Shown in pieces: positions 17,707 to 26,494 of a stretch of DNA of 64,000 nt. Below the pieces are notes generated by a model. The model made no database searches. It saw nothing but the letters and a program-made list of their open reading frames with translations, and was not told the DNA's origin. The translations under genes and the position numbers were made by a program. The stretch lies in assembly GCA_022820675.1 (NCBI GenBank), contig JAJEFC010000015.1, forward strand, positions 1 to 64,000, given 5' to 3'. The DNA comes from Vicinamibacteria bacterium. Lineage in GTDB: Bacteria > Acidobacteriota > Vicinamibacteria > Vicinamibacterales > UBA8438. Every line of letters starts with the position of its first letter. Position 1 is the stretch's first letter.

Positions 17707-20043
17707 TCAGAACCGGAACAGGCGGTTCACCTTGACGATGAACGCGCGGTTGCCGGGGACGGGGAACGGCGAGAGGCCGGTGTTCCGGTCCTCGTTGTAG
17801 ACGATGAAGAGCTCGCTGCCGGGGCGGTACTCCCACCGGAACCGGATGTTCGCCGACGCCTGATTGAGCCGCGAGTTGTACTGGACGAGCGCGCTCGCGA
17901 ACATGAGCGGGGTCATCGTGTAGGTCGTCCGCATGCCCACGAGGTCGGTCCGGAACTCGCCCTGGGGCAGGTCGATCCAGTTGACCGACAGGGCCGGCTC
18001 GACCGAGAACTGGTTGGTGATGGTGACCCGGCCGCGGCTGACCCCGAGGGTGGTCTTGGTGCCCCCGTAGAACGAGCCGTGCTCGGCCATGACGTTGGCC
18101 GAGAAGCGGCGCTGCTGGCCGAAGTTGTAGCCGAGCTGGAGGTTGGTGAAGTCGTAGCCGGCGACGGGGAGTACGACGTCCGGCGCGATGCGGAACGGCC
18201 GCGGCAGGAACTCGTAGGAGTCGATGGCGCTGACGGTGAGCTGGTCGCTGTTCTCCCACTCGACGGTGAACAGGCCGGTGGCCTCGCGGGTCTCGACCGC
18301 CCCGCCGAGGTTCTCGACGTAGCCGAGCGAGCCGGTGCCGACGAAGCGCCGCACCGCGGCGATGGACGCGGGGCGGGGGCTGAAGCGGAACTCGGCGAAG
18401 CTGCGCCGCATGTCGCGCCGCCGCACGAACCCCACCTCGGGGCGGAAGTCCTCGCCGATCAGCAGGTGCTCGAGCTGCACGCCGTAGCGGTCCCCCGCGT
18501 AGTCGAGGTGCCCCCGGTAGCTGGTGTCGTTGCCGGTCAGGTCCTCCGTGCGGGTTCGGGCCCAGTGGGTGTTGATGGTGAGGTCGTCGTAGAAGCCGAA
18601 GGCGCCGTCGACGCCGTACGCCCGGTTCGCGCCCTCGGCGGCCTGGTGGCGGGAGCGGTCGGTGAACATGGCGCCGACGCTGCTGCGCCGCAGGACGTCG
18701 CGCTTGGCCCGCAGCACCGTGAAGTTCGTGGGCTGGACCTCGGGCGGCTGGTTCTCTTGCGCGCGCGGGTCGAGCAGACCCGCGGCGGGGTCGTCCTCGT
18801 AGGGGAGGGCGCCGGACTGGATGTTGAGGGCGCCGAGGGTCCACGCGCCGGCCCGGCCGGTCAGCCGCCCCCCCGCCCGCAGCGGCACCTCCCTGGCCTC
18901 GTGGAGGCCGATGCGGCGGCTGTAGAACAGGATCGGCGTGTCGCTGACGCCGGCCTGCCGGCCGCTCGTCGACGCCCCCCCGAAGCTGAACGTCCCCTGG
19001 TTCTCGAGGAAGAACTCGCGCTTCTCGGGGAAGAAGAGGTTGAAGCGGGTCAGGTTGATCTGCTGCTCGTCGGCCTCGACCTGCGCGAAGTCGGGGTTGG
19101 CGGTGAGGTCGCCGGTGAGCCCCTGGGTGACCCCGACCTTGACGTCGATGCCCAAGTCGCTGCCGAGGTCGGTGGACGCGGCCGCGATCGATGCGCCGCC
19201 GGCGGTGACGTCGCCGATGACGTACGGCTTCACCTCGACGAGCCGCGAGGCCTCGGGCGCGTCGATGCCGACGAGGGTGGCGGCGAGCGAGGCGCGGAAG
19301 TGCCCGCGCAGGCTCTGGGCGGCCGAGAGGGGGGTCAGGTAGGACGACTCGTTCCGCCAGCGGTTGACGCGCCGCGCCTGGAAGCCCCAGGTCTGCGGGC
19401 CGGCGCCGGGGTAGCGGAGCGACTTGAACGGCAGCGCCGCCTCCATCGTCCAGCCCCCCTCGAAGCGGCCGACCGCGACGTCGTAGACGGGGTTCCAGTC
19501 GATGTTGATCTGCGACTCGTTGACGACCTCGGCGTCGAGCCGGCCCCCCACCGCCGACACCTCGAAGAGCACCCCGTTGCGGCGCGAGTAGAACGTGTCG
19601 AACGACCACGCGAAGTTGTCGTCGCGCACGATGCGGGTGTTGTCGCGCCGCATCTCGCTCGCGATGACGCGGTCCGGCCGCGACTCCCAGCAGCGGGCGA
19701 CCACGTAGACCTGGTCGTCGTCGAACAGCAGCCACACCTCGGTCTTCTCCGAGGCGGGCGCCCCCTCCACGGGGTCGTTCTGGATGAAGTCGGACATCGA
19801 CGGGACGCGGCCGTAGACCGCCTCGTCGAGCTGGCCGTCGATGCGGAGCGGCGAGTCGACGCGGACCGCCCGCACCGTCACGCCGCTGGCGTCGCGGGCG
19901 ATGACGGCGGGGGGAACGGGGGGCGGCGGACCGAAGATCTGCGTCGGCCTCGGGGCGAGGGCCGCCTGGGCGGCGGCGTCGCTCGCCGCGCCCGCCGCCG
20001 CCAGCAGCAGGGCGGGCAGGACCAGGAAAGCTGCAATACTGAT
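17707..20043 (-). CDS. CBM9-like domain plus outer-membrane beta-barrel (DUF5916-type) protein
   Basis: About 778 residues, exported. After a hydrophobic signal (IAAFLVLPALLLAAAGAA) come a carbohydrate-binding family 9-like domain (RIDGQLDEAVYGRVPSMSDF to WTMEAALPFKSLRY) and a long beta-barrel ending in Phe (VNRLFRF), the layout of DUF5916 proteins. The start is uncertain: the frame has no ATG or GTG near the signal peptide. Candidates are ATT/ATC around 20037-20043, TTG at 20115, or a distant ATG at 20223, which would read through a tRNA relic. An insertion at the relic may have removed the original start. It lies 15 bp upstream of the ABC ATPase. Confidence 0.75.
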   Translation of the reverse strand: MSIAAFLVLPALLLAAAGAASDAAAQAALAPRPTQIFGPPPPVPPAVIARDASGVTVRAVRVDSPLRIDGQLDEAVYGRVPSMSDFIQNDPVEGAPASEKTEVWLLFDDDQVYVVARCWESRPDRVIASEMRRDNTRIVRDDNFAWSFDTFYSRRNGVLFEVSAVGGRLDAEVVNESQINIDWNPVYDVAVGRFEGGWTMEAALPFKSLRYPGAGPQTWGFQARRVNRWRNESSYLTPLSAAQSLRGHFRASLAATLVGIDAPEASRLVEVKPYVIGDVTAGGASIAAASTDLGSDLGIDVKVGVTQGLTGDLTANPDFAQVEADEQQINLTRFNLFFPEKREFFLENQGTFSFGGASTSGRQAGVSDTPILFYSRRIGLHEAREVPLRAGGRLTGRAGAWTLGALNIQSGALPYEDDPAAGLLDPRAQENQPPEVQPTNFTVLRAKRDVLRRSSVGAMFTDRSRHQAAEGANRAYGVDGAFGFYDDLTINTHWARTRTEDLTGNDTSYRGHLDYAGDRYGVQLEHLLIGEDFRPEVGFVRRRDMRRSFAEFRFSPRPASIAAVRRFVGTGSLGYVENLGGAVETREATGLFTVEWENSDQLTVSAIDSYEFLPRPFRIAPDVVLPVAGYDFTNLQLGYNFGQQRRFSANVMAEHGSFYGGTKTTLGVSRGRVTITNQFSVEPALSVNWIDLPQGEFRTDLVGMRTTYTMTPLMFASALVQYNSRLNQASANIRFRWEYRPGSELFIVYNEDRNTGLSPFPVPGNRAFIVKVNRLFRF

Positions 20044-20057
20044 GGCTCCACGTCCGT

Positions 20058-20110
20058 GCGCCCTTGGCTCAACTGGATAGAGCGTCCGGCTACGAAGCCG
20101 GTTCGGGATA
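20058..20110 (+). pseudogene. Truncated tRNA-Arg(ACG), 5' half
   Basis: The acceptor 5' strand, D arm and anticodon loop (CTACGAA) match the intact tRNA-Arg at 57466-57542 almost base for base. The variable loop is lost and the T arm and 3' acceptor strand do not follow. It has the same orientation as the intact gene, and is probably a displaced half left by site-specific integration. Confidence 0.75.
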
Positions 20111-20938
20111 CCCAAAAACCTCGATAGACCCCGGTTTCGTTGGAGAAAACGCGACCCCGAACGGGACTCCCATGGACCGAAAAGGACTCTCGGGGACAGA
20201 AACGGCTGGCAGTACTCCCGCATGAGCGACGAGGGTCGGCGACCGGTCGGATGGCCGGCTGACTGAACCGGTTCGTCACCACGGTTTCCGCCCGAAGGCA
20301 CGATTCCCGCCGGTTGTTCGCCACGCATCGGTCCGGGCCTGCTGGTGTTGTGTGGCGCCGACGCGCTTGGGCCAGTCTGGTAGGCCGCCTGCACGCGCAT
20401 CCAGCGATCGGCGGTGTCCCAGCCGATGCTCTCTAGTCCAAAGCCACCTTCGCAAAGACTCCCGCGTTGCCGTTGAGCACGCGGGGCAGGGTTCCGCGCT
20501 CGCAGGTCAGGCGAGCGATCGTCTCGCCTACCCGTCGAGCCGGCCTCTTCCATGTTCTCACGGATGAGCCCGCTCAGGTGCGGGGGATTCTGCAGGAGCC
20601 GAACGCGCTCCTCATCCCGGAGCGGACGAGGTCACCGGTCGCGCCGGATGCCCGGCGGCGAGGGCAGTCGACCTGGGTGGCCGCGATCGGACTCGCCGAC
20701 GCCGCAGGCCGTCGCGGATCCACGCAGCGCGTCACAGGTGACATCCGCGGTCGCACCGGAGGTTGCTCGAGCGGCGGGGCACCCGGGCCGCCGTCCTGGC
20801 CCGCGCGTGCGCGCCGGGGGCCCCCGGCCGCCGCATTCCGAGATTTACGGGCTCGACCGTTCGCGCGGAGTGAACCGATTTCCCATGCGTTCGCGCATTC
20901 CCCGTACACATGCGGCTACCGGATGGGGAGGGAGCACA
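20111..20938. other. Gene-poor junction region
   Basis: About 830 bp without a convincing gene. It contains one copy (20203-20215) of the 13-mer CGGCTGGCAGTAC that is found twice in tandem just before the intact tRNA-Arg at the other end of the proposed island. The rest looks non-coding. Confidence 0.5.
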
Positions 20939-21469
20939 ATGGCGAGTCGGCTGCGAGTCCCGGGGGGCATAGCACCGTGTGGGGCGCTGGTCATCGGCGT
21001 TCTGACCGTCCTGGCCGGGGGCCCCGCCCTCGCGCAGCCCGGCGTCGAGCTTGAGCTCGGCGGGAGCTACCACTACGCCATCGACCTGGGAGGGGACTGG
21101 TTCACGTTCCCCTCGACGCCGGCGGTCGACTTCCGGGCCACCCGGTGGGGAGAGGGGCGGTGGGGCGTCGCGGGGCGCGCGATGCTGGGGTTCGGGGGGG
21201 TGCTGGTGGCCGAGTTCGGCGGCGGCGATCGCCGCCGCCCGAGCTACTTCCAGATCCTGGCCAGGTACAGGGCGGAGAACGGCGTGCACTTCGGCATCGG
21301 GGGCGGGCTGATGGCGTGGGAGCAGGACGGGCGGATTGGGTTCGGCGCGCACCTGCTCGGAGCCGAGGCGTTGGTTTCGAGGAGGCTCACCGACCGGCTC
21401 AGCATCCGGTTCGGCGCCAGCGCGGTGGTGCCCATCTCGGTGAACCCGATCGTCCTGCTGGCGTGGTAG
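20939..21469 (+). CDS. Exported outer-membrane beta-barrel-like hypothetical protein
   Basis: 176 residues from the ATG at 20939, with GGGGAGGGAG upstream. A signal peptide (ALVIGVLTVLAGGPALAQ) is followed by alternating strands rich in Gly and aromatics (GGSYHYAIDLGGDWFTF, GVHFGIGGGLMAW, LSIRFGASAVVPISVN), as in small eight-stranded barrels. The function is unknown. It is the first gene inside the proposed island and reads towards a broken gene at 21569. Confidence 0.65.
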   Translation: MASRLRVPGGIAPCGALVIGVLTVLAGGPALAQPGVELELGGSYHYAIDLGGDWFTFPSTPAVDFRATRWGEGRWGVAGRAMLGFGGVLVAEFGGGDRRRPSYFQILARYRAENGVHFGIGGGLMAWEQDGRIGFGAHLLGAEALVSRRLTDRLSIRFGASAVVPISVNPIVLLAW

Positions 21470-21568
21470 CCGGCATCGGCTGCCGGCGTCGAACGTGCGG
21501 CGCTCTCCGCGACCGCTGGCGGTCTGGGCACCGTCACGCGGGCGGAGGGGGAACAGCGGGTCTTCACG

Positions 21569-21895
21569 ATGCCCGCGAAGCCCCGGTGGCTCCTCGCCAT
21601 CCCCGACGCCATCAGCCAGCTCGAGCAGCTCGACCGGCAGCTCCTCACGCGCCGCGACATCGAGCGGCTCTTCGGCGTCGGCAAGGTGCGCGCCGCCGCC
21701 CTCATGACGACCTTCGGGGCCGAGCTCATCGGCAACCAGAAGACGCTCCCGCGGACGAAGCTCCTGCAGTAGCTCAAGAAGCACCGCGGCCGGGCGGCGT
21801 TCTGCCACGAGGAGGAACGCCGCGAGCGCCTGGCCTCCGAGCTCCGGAAGGCCCGGCTGGCCGGGGTCCGGTTCAAGGTGCCCGCCGACGATGAT
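21569..21895 (+). pseudogene. Helix-turn-helix-like gene with an internal amber codon
   Basis: The ATG at 21569 opens 67 residues (AISQLEQLDRQLLTRRDIER and LFGVGKVRAAALM), which read like a small DNA-binding helix-turn-helix protein. A TAG at 21770-21772 replaces what is probably CAG, because the same frame continues with good helical sequence (LKKHRGRAAF, RERLASELRKARLAGVRFKV) to about 21895. Family not recognised. Confidence 0.5.
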
Positions 21896-22260
21896 CCGCA
21901 CCGCCGACGACCTGACGGAAGAGCTGCTCTCGCTGGTGCGGACGGCCGACGAGTTGAAACCAGGAGGAGCACGCTCGGTTCGAGTCGAGTCGGGAGAGCT
22001 TGCGCGGTTCGCCGTACGCGATGTCCCGGACGGGATTTGCCGGATTGACGCGCCCGCGGCAAGTGACGGTTTCGACCCGGTATTGCACTTGTACCGTCAG
22101 GCCGGCAACCGACTCGTCCAGGTCGCGTCTGACGACGATGGGGGGGAAAGGCAGCTCGACTCGCGCATCGTCGTGCGTCCGGACAGCACCGAGAAGTACC
22201 TGCTTGCCGTGAAGGAGCGGCGGTTCCGGTTCGGTCACTCTGTCCGTCGTTCCAGAGGAT
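21891..22260 (+). pseudogene. Fragment with a bacterial pre-peptidase C-terminal-like (PPC) domain
   Basis: A short helical start (MIRTADDLTEELLSLV), overlapping the end of the previous frame, runs into a beta-rich stretch (DGFDPVLHLYRQAGN, VQVASDDDGGERQLDSR, STEKYLLAVKE) that resembles PPC domains of exported proteases. The match ends near 22230 and no stop closes it sensibly, so this looks like a chimeric remnant. The following 22261-22487 holds nothing recognisable. Confidence 0.4.
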
Positions 22261-22487
22261 GGAGACTGAGGGGTCGTCGTCGATTCGCTGTGGGTCCACT
22301 CCGGTGGCCGGGAGCGTCGCGAGCTCGTTCGCGTCGGACGGAGAATCGGCTGACGGCAGGCCGCGGGCGATGGCGGCGCGGTGTGACGAGATTGCCCGAC
22401 TTCTGGCCGCAGCATCGCCGGCCGAAGCAGGGCCCGGAAAGTCCTCGCCTCCTGAAGCCGGAAGGCCGCCGAGGTTCCCTCGCGCGA

Positions 22488-25400
22488 TCAGAACGTGAGC
22501 CTCGTGCCGACCTGGATCTGCCGGGCCGCGAAGGTCGAGCTGATCAGGCCGAACTCCCGGCTGTTGGGATTGTGATAGCGGCCGATGTCGAAGTTGGCGC
22601 GATTGAAGAGGTTGAAGGCATCCACGCGAATCTGCATCCGCGACCCGGCCGAGAACGGCAGGGCGATGTTCTTGCGCAGCCCGAGGTCCACCGACGCGTA
22701 CCACGGCCCGCTGATGGGCGACAGGGGCAGCGTTCCCGCCTCGAGCATGCCCGGGTTCCGGAAGATGTCGAGATTGCCGCCGCCGTCGTTGATCAGGCTG
22801 TCGTCGAACAGGGTCACGCGCCCGTCGGGATGGCGGTAGACGCCCGTGCGGCTCTGGAGCTCGGCGACCCCGATGCCGTCGAGATGGACGGTGTTGACCC
22901 GCGCCCGCGACCCGCGGTTGATGGTGCCCCGTTGGGAGACGATGTTGATCACCTCGCCGGAACGGATCCTGAGGAACCCGCTCAGCCCCCATCCCCCGAC
23001 GATGGAGCTCAGCAGGCCGCGGTCGTCCAGCCAGCGCCGCCCTTCGCCCACGGGTATCTCCCACACCCAGTTGGCGTTGATGGTGTGGGTGATGTCGGAA
23101 TCGGAGCGCATGACCTCGAGCTCGGGCTGGGCGTTGTCGAACAGGGCGCTGAAATTCGACTGGCTGCCGCCGAAGTTCGTCATCGCCTGCCCCAGGGTGT
23201 AGTTGAGCTGCGCGGTGAACCCCGAGCGCCATGCCCTTCGCAGCTCGAGCTGGAGCGCGTTGTACTCGGAGAAGGCGTGATTGCCGACGACGTCGCCGAC
23301 GAAGGTGTTCGGGTTGGTGTAGAAGTAGCCGATCGGCAGCGTCGCCCCGAACGCCTCCCCGCCCTCGCCGGCGAAGAAGAACCGCCGGTTGGGGGCCAGG
23401 AAGCCGCCGATGTACTGCCCGATCTCGCCGTTCCTGATCCAGTTCTGCACGGCGCCGAAGTCCAGGTAGCCGCCCAGGCCGAGCCGGGGGAAGACCAGCA
23501 GCGGCTCGCCGATTCCGGGGTGCCCGTTGGCGGCGAGGTTCCGCTGGGCACGCCGGAAGTCGTCCACGAAGGCTTCCGGCAGCAGGAGCTGGTTCAGGTC
23601 GATGGCCCGGACGAGGTCGGTGCCGCGGTTGCCGACGTAGCGCACCTCGATCGCGGTGTCGCGCAGGGCCTCGACCTGCCAGCCGACGTTCCACTGCTGC
23701 ACGTACGGGGTCCGCAGGTCGGGATCGAAGGTGAAGAGGGCGGCGGTGGGATCGGCCAGGATGCCGTCCCGGGCCGTCCGCGGTATCTTGAACTCGGGCT
23801 CCGGCACGGGAACGAGCCCGCCGCCGCTGACGGTGCCGCGGAGCCCCGGCAGGAACACGTCCTGGGTCAGGCCGGCGTTGGCGCCGATCGCGTTCAATGC
23901 CGTGGTCATGTTGTTGTCGAGCACGTAGCTCAGGGCGTAGCCGCCGCGCACGACCATCCTGTCCGTCAACCGGTGGGCCACGCCGAGGTTCGGCGCGAAG
24001 TTGTTCCAGTCGCGGTTGAAGAAGGGCCTGCGGTGGGACGACCCGGCGAAGTCCACGACGGCGTCGGGGTCGAGCACCGCGTCGACCCCGCCCACCGGCA
24101 GTAGCGCCAGGCCCTGCGCCTCGTCCGGCACGCCGTGCAGCTCCCACCGGACGCCCATGGTCAGGCTCGTGTCCGGGGCGACCCGCCACGTGTCGCCGGC
24201 GTAGAGGTGGAGAAAGTCCTGGTTCAGCACCCTTCTCTCCGTGGCCCCGTCCACGAACCCCGAGGTCGTCGAGGAGACGTTGAAGATCTGATAGGCCGAG
24301 TCGACGACGCCGCCGAGCGTCGCCAGCAGCCCCGCGGCCGCGCCCAGCTCGTCGGACGAGATCCCGCCGGGGAACAGCGCGGGGACCAGCGGATCGGGGT
24401 TCCCGGTCCCGAAGCCGAGCCCGTAGCTCGGCAGCAGCCCCCCGTCGTTGAACGCATCGACCCGCGTGCGCCGAAAGCCGCCGCCCAGCCTGACCGTGTG
24501 CGCCCCCCTGACCCACGTCAGGCTGTCGCTCGCCTCCAGGTTCAGGACGTCGCGTCCCTGGTCGAGGAAGTTCCGGACGGGATTGGCGAACGCCCCGAAG
24601 CTGAGCTGGTGGCCGCCGGGGAAGGTCTCGTTGTTGACGAACGCCACGCCGTAGGTCTGGGCGCCGAACCGCGCCTCGTTCACGACGCTCGGGCCGAGCG
24701 TGCTGCTCAGGGTGAACGACCCGAGCCTGCGGTCCGAGCTCTGACCCGCGCCGGGCAGGCCGGGGTACACCGAGTCGATGCCGTTGAACACGGAGTTCGG
24801 CAAATCGAAGCGGAACTGGTGGAAGGTCCCGGTCGCCGAATGCCTCGGGTCGATCACGTAGTCTCCCCGGAAGATCAACCAGTCGGAGGTGTTCTCGTTC
24901 GAGGCGTTGAAGCGGTACCCGGCCGTGTTCCGCCCGTCGCCCACGCTGGCGTCGTTGGGCGCCGGGGTCATGTCGACCAGCGACCGGATGACGGGATCGG
25001 GGCCGATGCCCGTCAGCCGGTGCAGGTTCACCGTGGCGACCTGGCCGTTGTCCTGCCTGACGTAGCTGAAGTCGCCCGCGCGCGCCGAGTCCGTCAGGAC
25101 GTGCCGCACGACCGACGAGGTCGCGGGCTCCCGCTCCTCCTCGTAGTTGACGAAGAAGAAGAACTTGTCCCTGACGAGGGGCCCGCCGACGTTGACGCCG
25201 AACTCGTGGACGCGGGTCCGCTCCTTCTCGAGTCCCGCCGCCTTGTTGAAGTAGCTGTTGGCGTTGAGGGCCTCGTTCCGGTGGTAGAAGAACATCTCCG
25301 AGTTGAAGGTGTTGCTGCCGGAACGGGTCACGAACTGGGTCTGCGAGGCCCCGAGGCCGGCGTCAACGTCCGAGTTCGCGGTCGTGATGTTGATCTCGTC

Positions 25401-26090
25401 GATGAAGCTCTCCTTGAGGGGGATGATCCCGAACAGGGAGTCCGTCCGGATGAAGCCGTCCTGGTTGTTGACGCCGTCCAGGGTGAAGTTGTTGTAGGTC
25501 CCCCGCGTGCCGTTGATGGAGGCGGTGCGCGCGCCGCCCGGGCCGGTCACGCCCGCCTGGGTGAGGGCGAGCTGGACGACGGAGCGCCCGTTCAGCGGAA
25601 GCTCGCCGACCTGCTCGCGGCTGAGGTTGGTGTTGATCTCGGCGTTGACCGTGTTCATCAGCGACTGCGCCTCGGCCGCGGAGACGAGCACCGTCTCGGC
25701 CACCCCCCCGACCTCGAGGACGACGTCGATGGACGTGGGCGCGCTCACGACGACCCGGACGCCCTCGATCACGGTGGTGCTGAAGCCCGGCACCGCCGCC
25801 GCGACCCGGTAGGTTCCCGCGGGGACCTGCGGGAACAGGTACAGGCCGCGATCGTTGGTGAAGGCCTCCCGCGCCACGTTCGTGTCGACCTCGGTCATGG
25901 TCACCGCCGCGCCGGGGATGACGCCGCCGGCTTCATCCTGCACGGTTCCCTCGACTCGGGACATGAGGGTCTGTGCGGTGGGCGGCGTGGCGGTGGCCAG
26001 GAGGAGTCCCGTGGCGAACGCAATCGTCTTGGGGCCGGTGGCGCGAAGGCTGGCGTGGCGGAGGATGCTCTGAATCACTGTGTCTCCCAT
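22488..26090 (-). CDS. TonB-dependent receptor, Oar-like, with carboxypeptidase-regulatory-like N-terminal domain
   Basis: 1200 residues. The ATG at 26090 is preceded by GGGAGC. After a signal peptide comes a carboxypeptidase-regulatory-like beta domain (SRVEGTVQDEAGGVIPGAAV to GTYRVAAAVPGFSTT), then a plug (LPLNGRSVVQLALTQAGV, LDGVNNQDGF) and a large barrel ending in an aromatic (RQIQVGTRLTF). This is the Oar-type family abundant in acidobacteria and myxobacteria, used for import of large substrates or protein export. No partner TonB or ExbBD genes are nearby. It appears intact. Confidence 0.92.
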   Translation of the reverse strand: MGDTVIQSILRHASLRATGPKTIAFATGLLLATATPPTAQTLMSRVEGTVQDEAGGVIPGAAVTMTEVDTNVAREAFTNDRGLYLFPQVPAGTYRVAAAVPGFSTTVIEGVRVVVSAPTSIDVVLEVGGVAETVLVSAAEAQSLMNTVNAEINTNLSREQVGELPLNGRSVVQLALTQAGVTGPGGARTASINGTRGTYNNFTLDGVNNQDGFIRTDSLFGIIPLKESFIDEINITTANSDVDAGLGASQTQFVTRSGSNTFNSEMFFYHRNEALNANSYFNKAAGLEKERTRVHEFGVNVGGPLVRDKFFFFVNYEEEREPATSSVVRHVLTDSARAGDFSYVRQDNGQVATVNLHRLTGIGPDPVIRSLVDMTPAPNDASVGDGRNTAGYRFNASNENTSDWLIFRGDYVIDPRHSATGTFHQFRFDLPNSVFNGIDSVYPGLPGAGQSSDRRLGSFTLSSTLGPSVVNEARFGAQTYGVAFVNNETFPGGHQLSFGAFANPVRNFLDQGRDVLNLEASDSLTWVRGAHTVRLGGGFRRTRVDAFNDGGLLPSYGLGFGTGNPDPLVPALFPGGISSDELGAAAGLLATLGGVVDSAYQIFNVSSTTSGFVDGATERRVLNQDFLHLYAGDTWRVAPDTSLTMGVRWELHGVPDEAQGLALLPVGGVDAVLDPDAVVDFAGSSHRRPFFNRDWNNFAPNLGVAHRLTDRMVVRGGYALSYVLDNNMTTALNAIGANAGLTQDVFLPGLRGTVSGGGLVPVPEPEFKIPRTARDGILADPTAALFTFDPDLRTPYVQQWNVGWQVEALRDTAIEVRYVGNRGTDLVRAIDLNQLLLPEAFVDDFRRAQRNLAANGHPGIGEPLLVFPRLGLGGYLDFGAVQNWIRNGEIGQYIGGFLAPNRRFFFAGEGGEAFGATLPIGYFYTNPNTFVGDVVGNHAFSEYNALQLELRRAWRSGFTAQLNYTLGQAMTNFGGSQSNFSALFDNAQPELEVMRSDSDITHTINANWVWEIPVGEGRRWLDDRGLLSSIVGGWGLSGFLRIRSGEVINIVSQRGTINRGSRARVNTVHLDGIGVAELQSRTGVYRHPDGRVTLFDDSLINDGGGNLDIFRNPGMLEAGTLPLSPISGPWYASVDLGLRKNIALPFSAGSRMQIRVDAFNLFNRANFDIGRYHNPNSREFGLISSTFAARQIQVGTRLTF

Positions 26091-26305
26091 GCGAGCTCCC
26101 TGGGCCGCCTTGATGCTCGGCTGAGCCGGCTCACGGAACATCCCCTCCGCGGGTCGTTTGCGGAGGGGGGTAGAGTCGACGCGCCTCATTAACGCGTTCC
26201 GCGGCCAGTACCGCCCGAGCCGACACGACGAGGCGGGGGCAGCGGTTGGCCCCGAGCGTCAGCCCCTCGGCTCTGGCGGATCACGACCGAGAACTCGGGT
26301 ACAGC

Positions 26306-26494
26306 TCAGGCCTGAGCGGACTCCACGCGCACTACGACGACGTCCGTGTCGTGGTACTGATAGTGACGCACCGACGAAGCGTAGTGCTTCAGGAGCCGGA
26401 GCGACACCTCCTGCTCCATCAGCCCGCCCGCCGCGGGCTGGCCCAGCACCGCCATCTGGTCCTCGAGTCGAGCCCGAACGCGCTGCCGAGTCAC
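26306..26494 (-). CDS. Small hypothetical protein coupled to the M28 peptidase gene
   Basis: 62 residues from a GTG at 26494 whose bases overlap the stop of the peptidase gene (GTGA), a usual sign of translational coupling. The sequence (MAVLGQPAAGGLMEQEVSLR, YHDTDVVVVRVESAQA) reads like a small soluble protein without signal peptide; no family is recognised. It may be a chance frame. The 26091-26305 remainder shows nothing. Confidence 0.35.
   Translation of the reverse strand: MTRQRVRARLEDQMAVLGQPAAGGLMEQEVSLRLLKHYASSVRHYQYHDTDVVVVRVESAQA

Noticed and set aside
16414-20127. A plus-strand open frame of more than 1200 codons
   Set aside because: It lies antisense to the permease, ATPase and barrel protein genes, has Arg/Ala/Gly/Val-rich composition without domains, and arises from high GC at third positions of the true genes.
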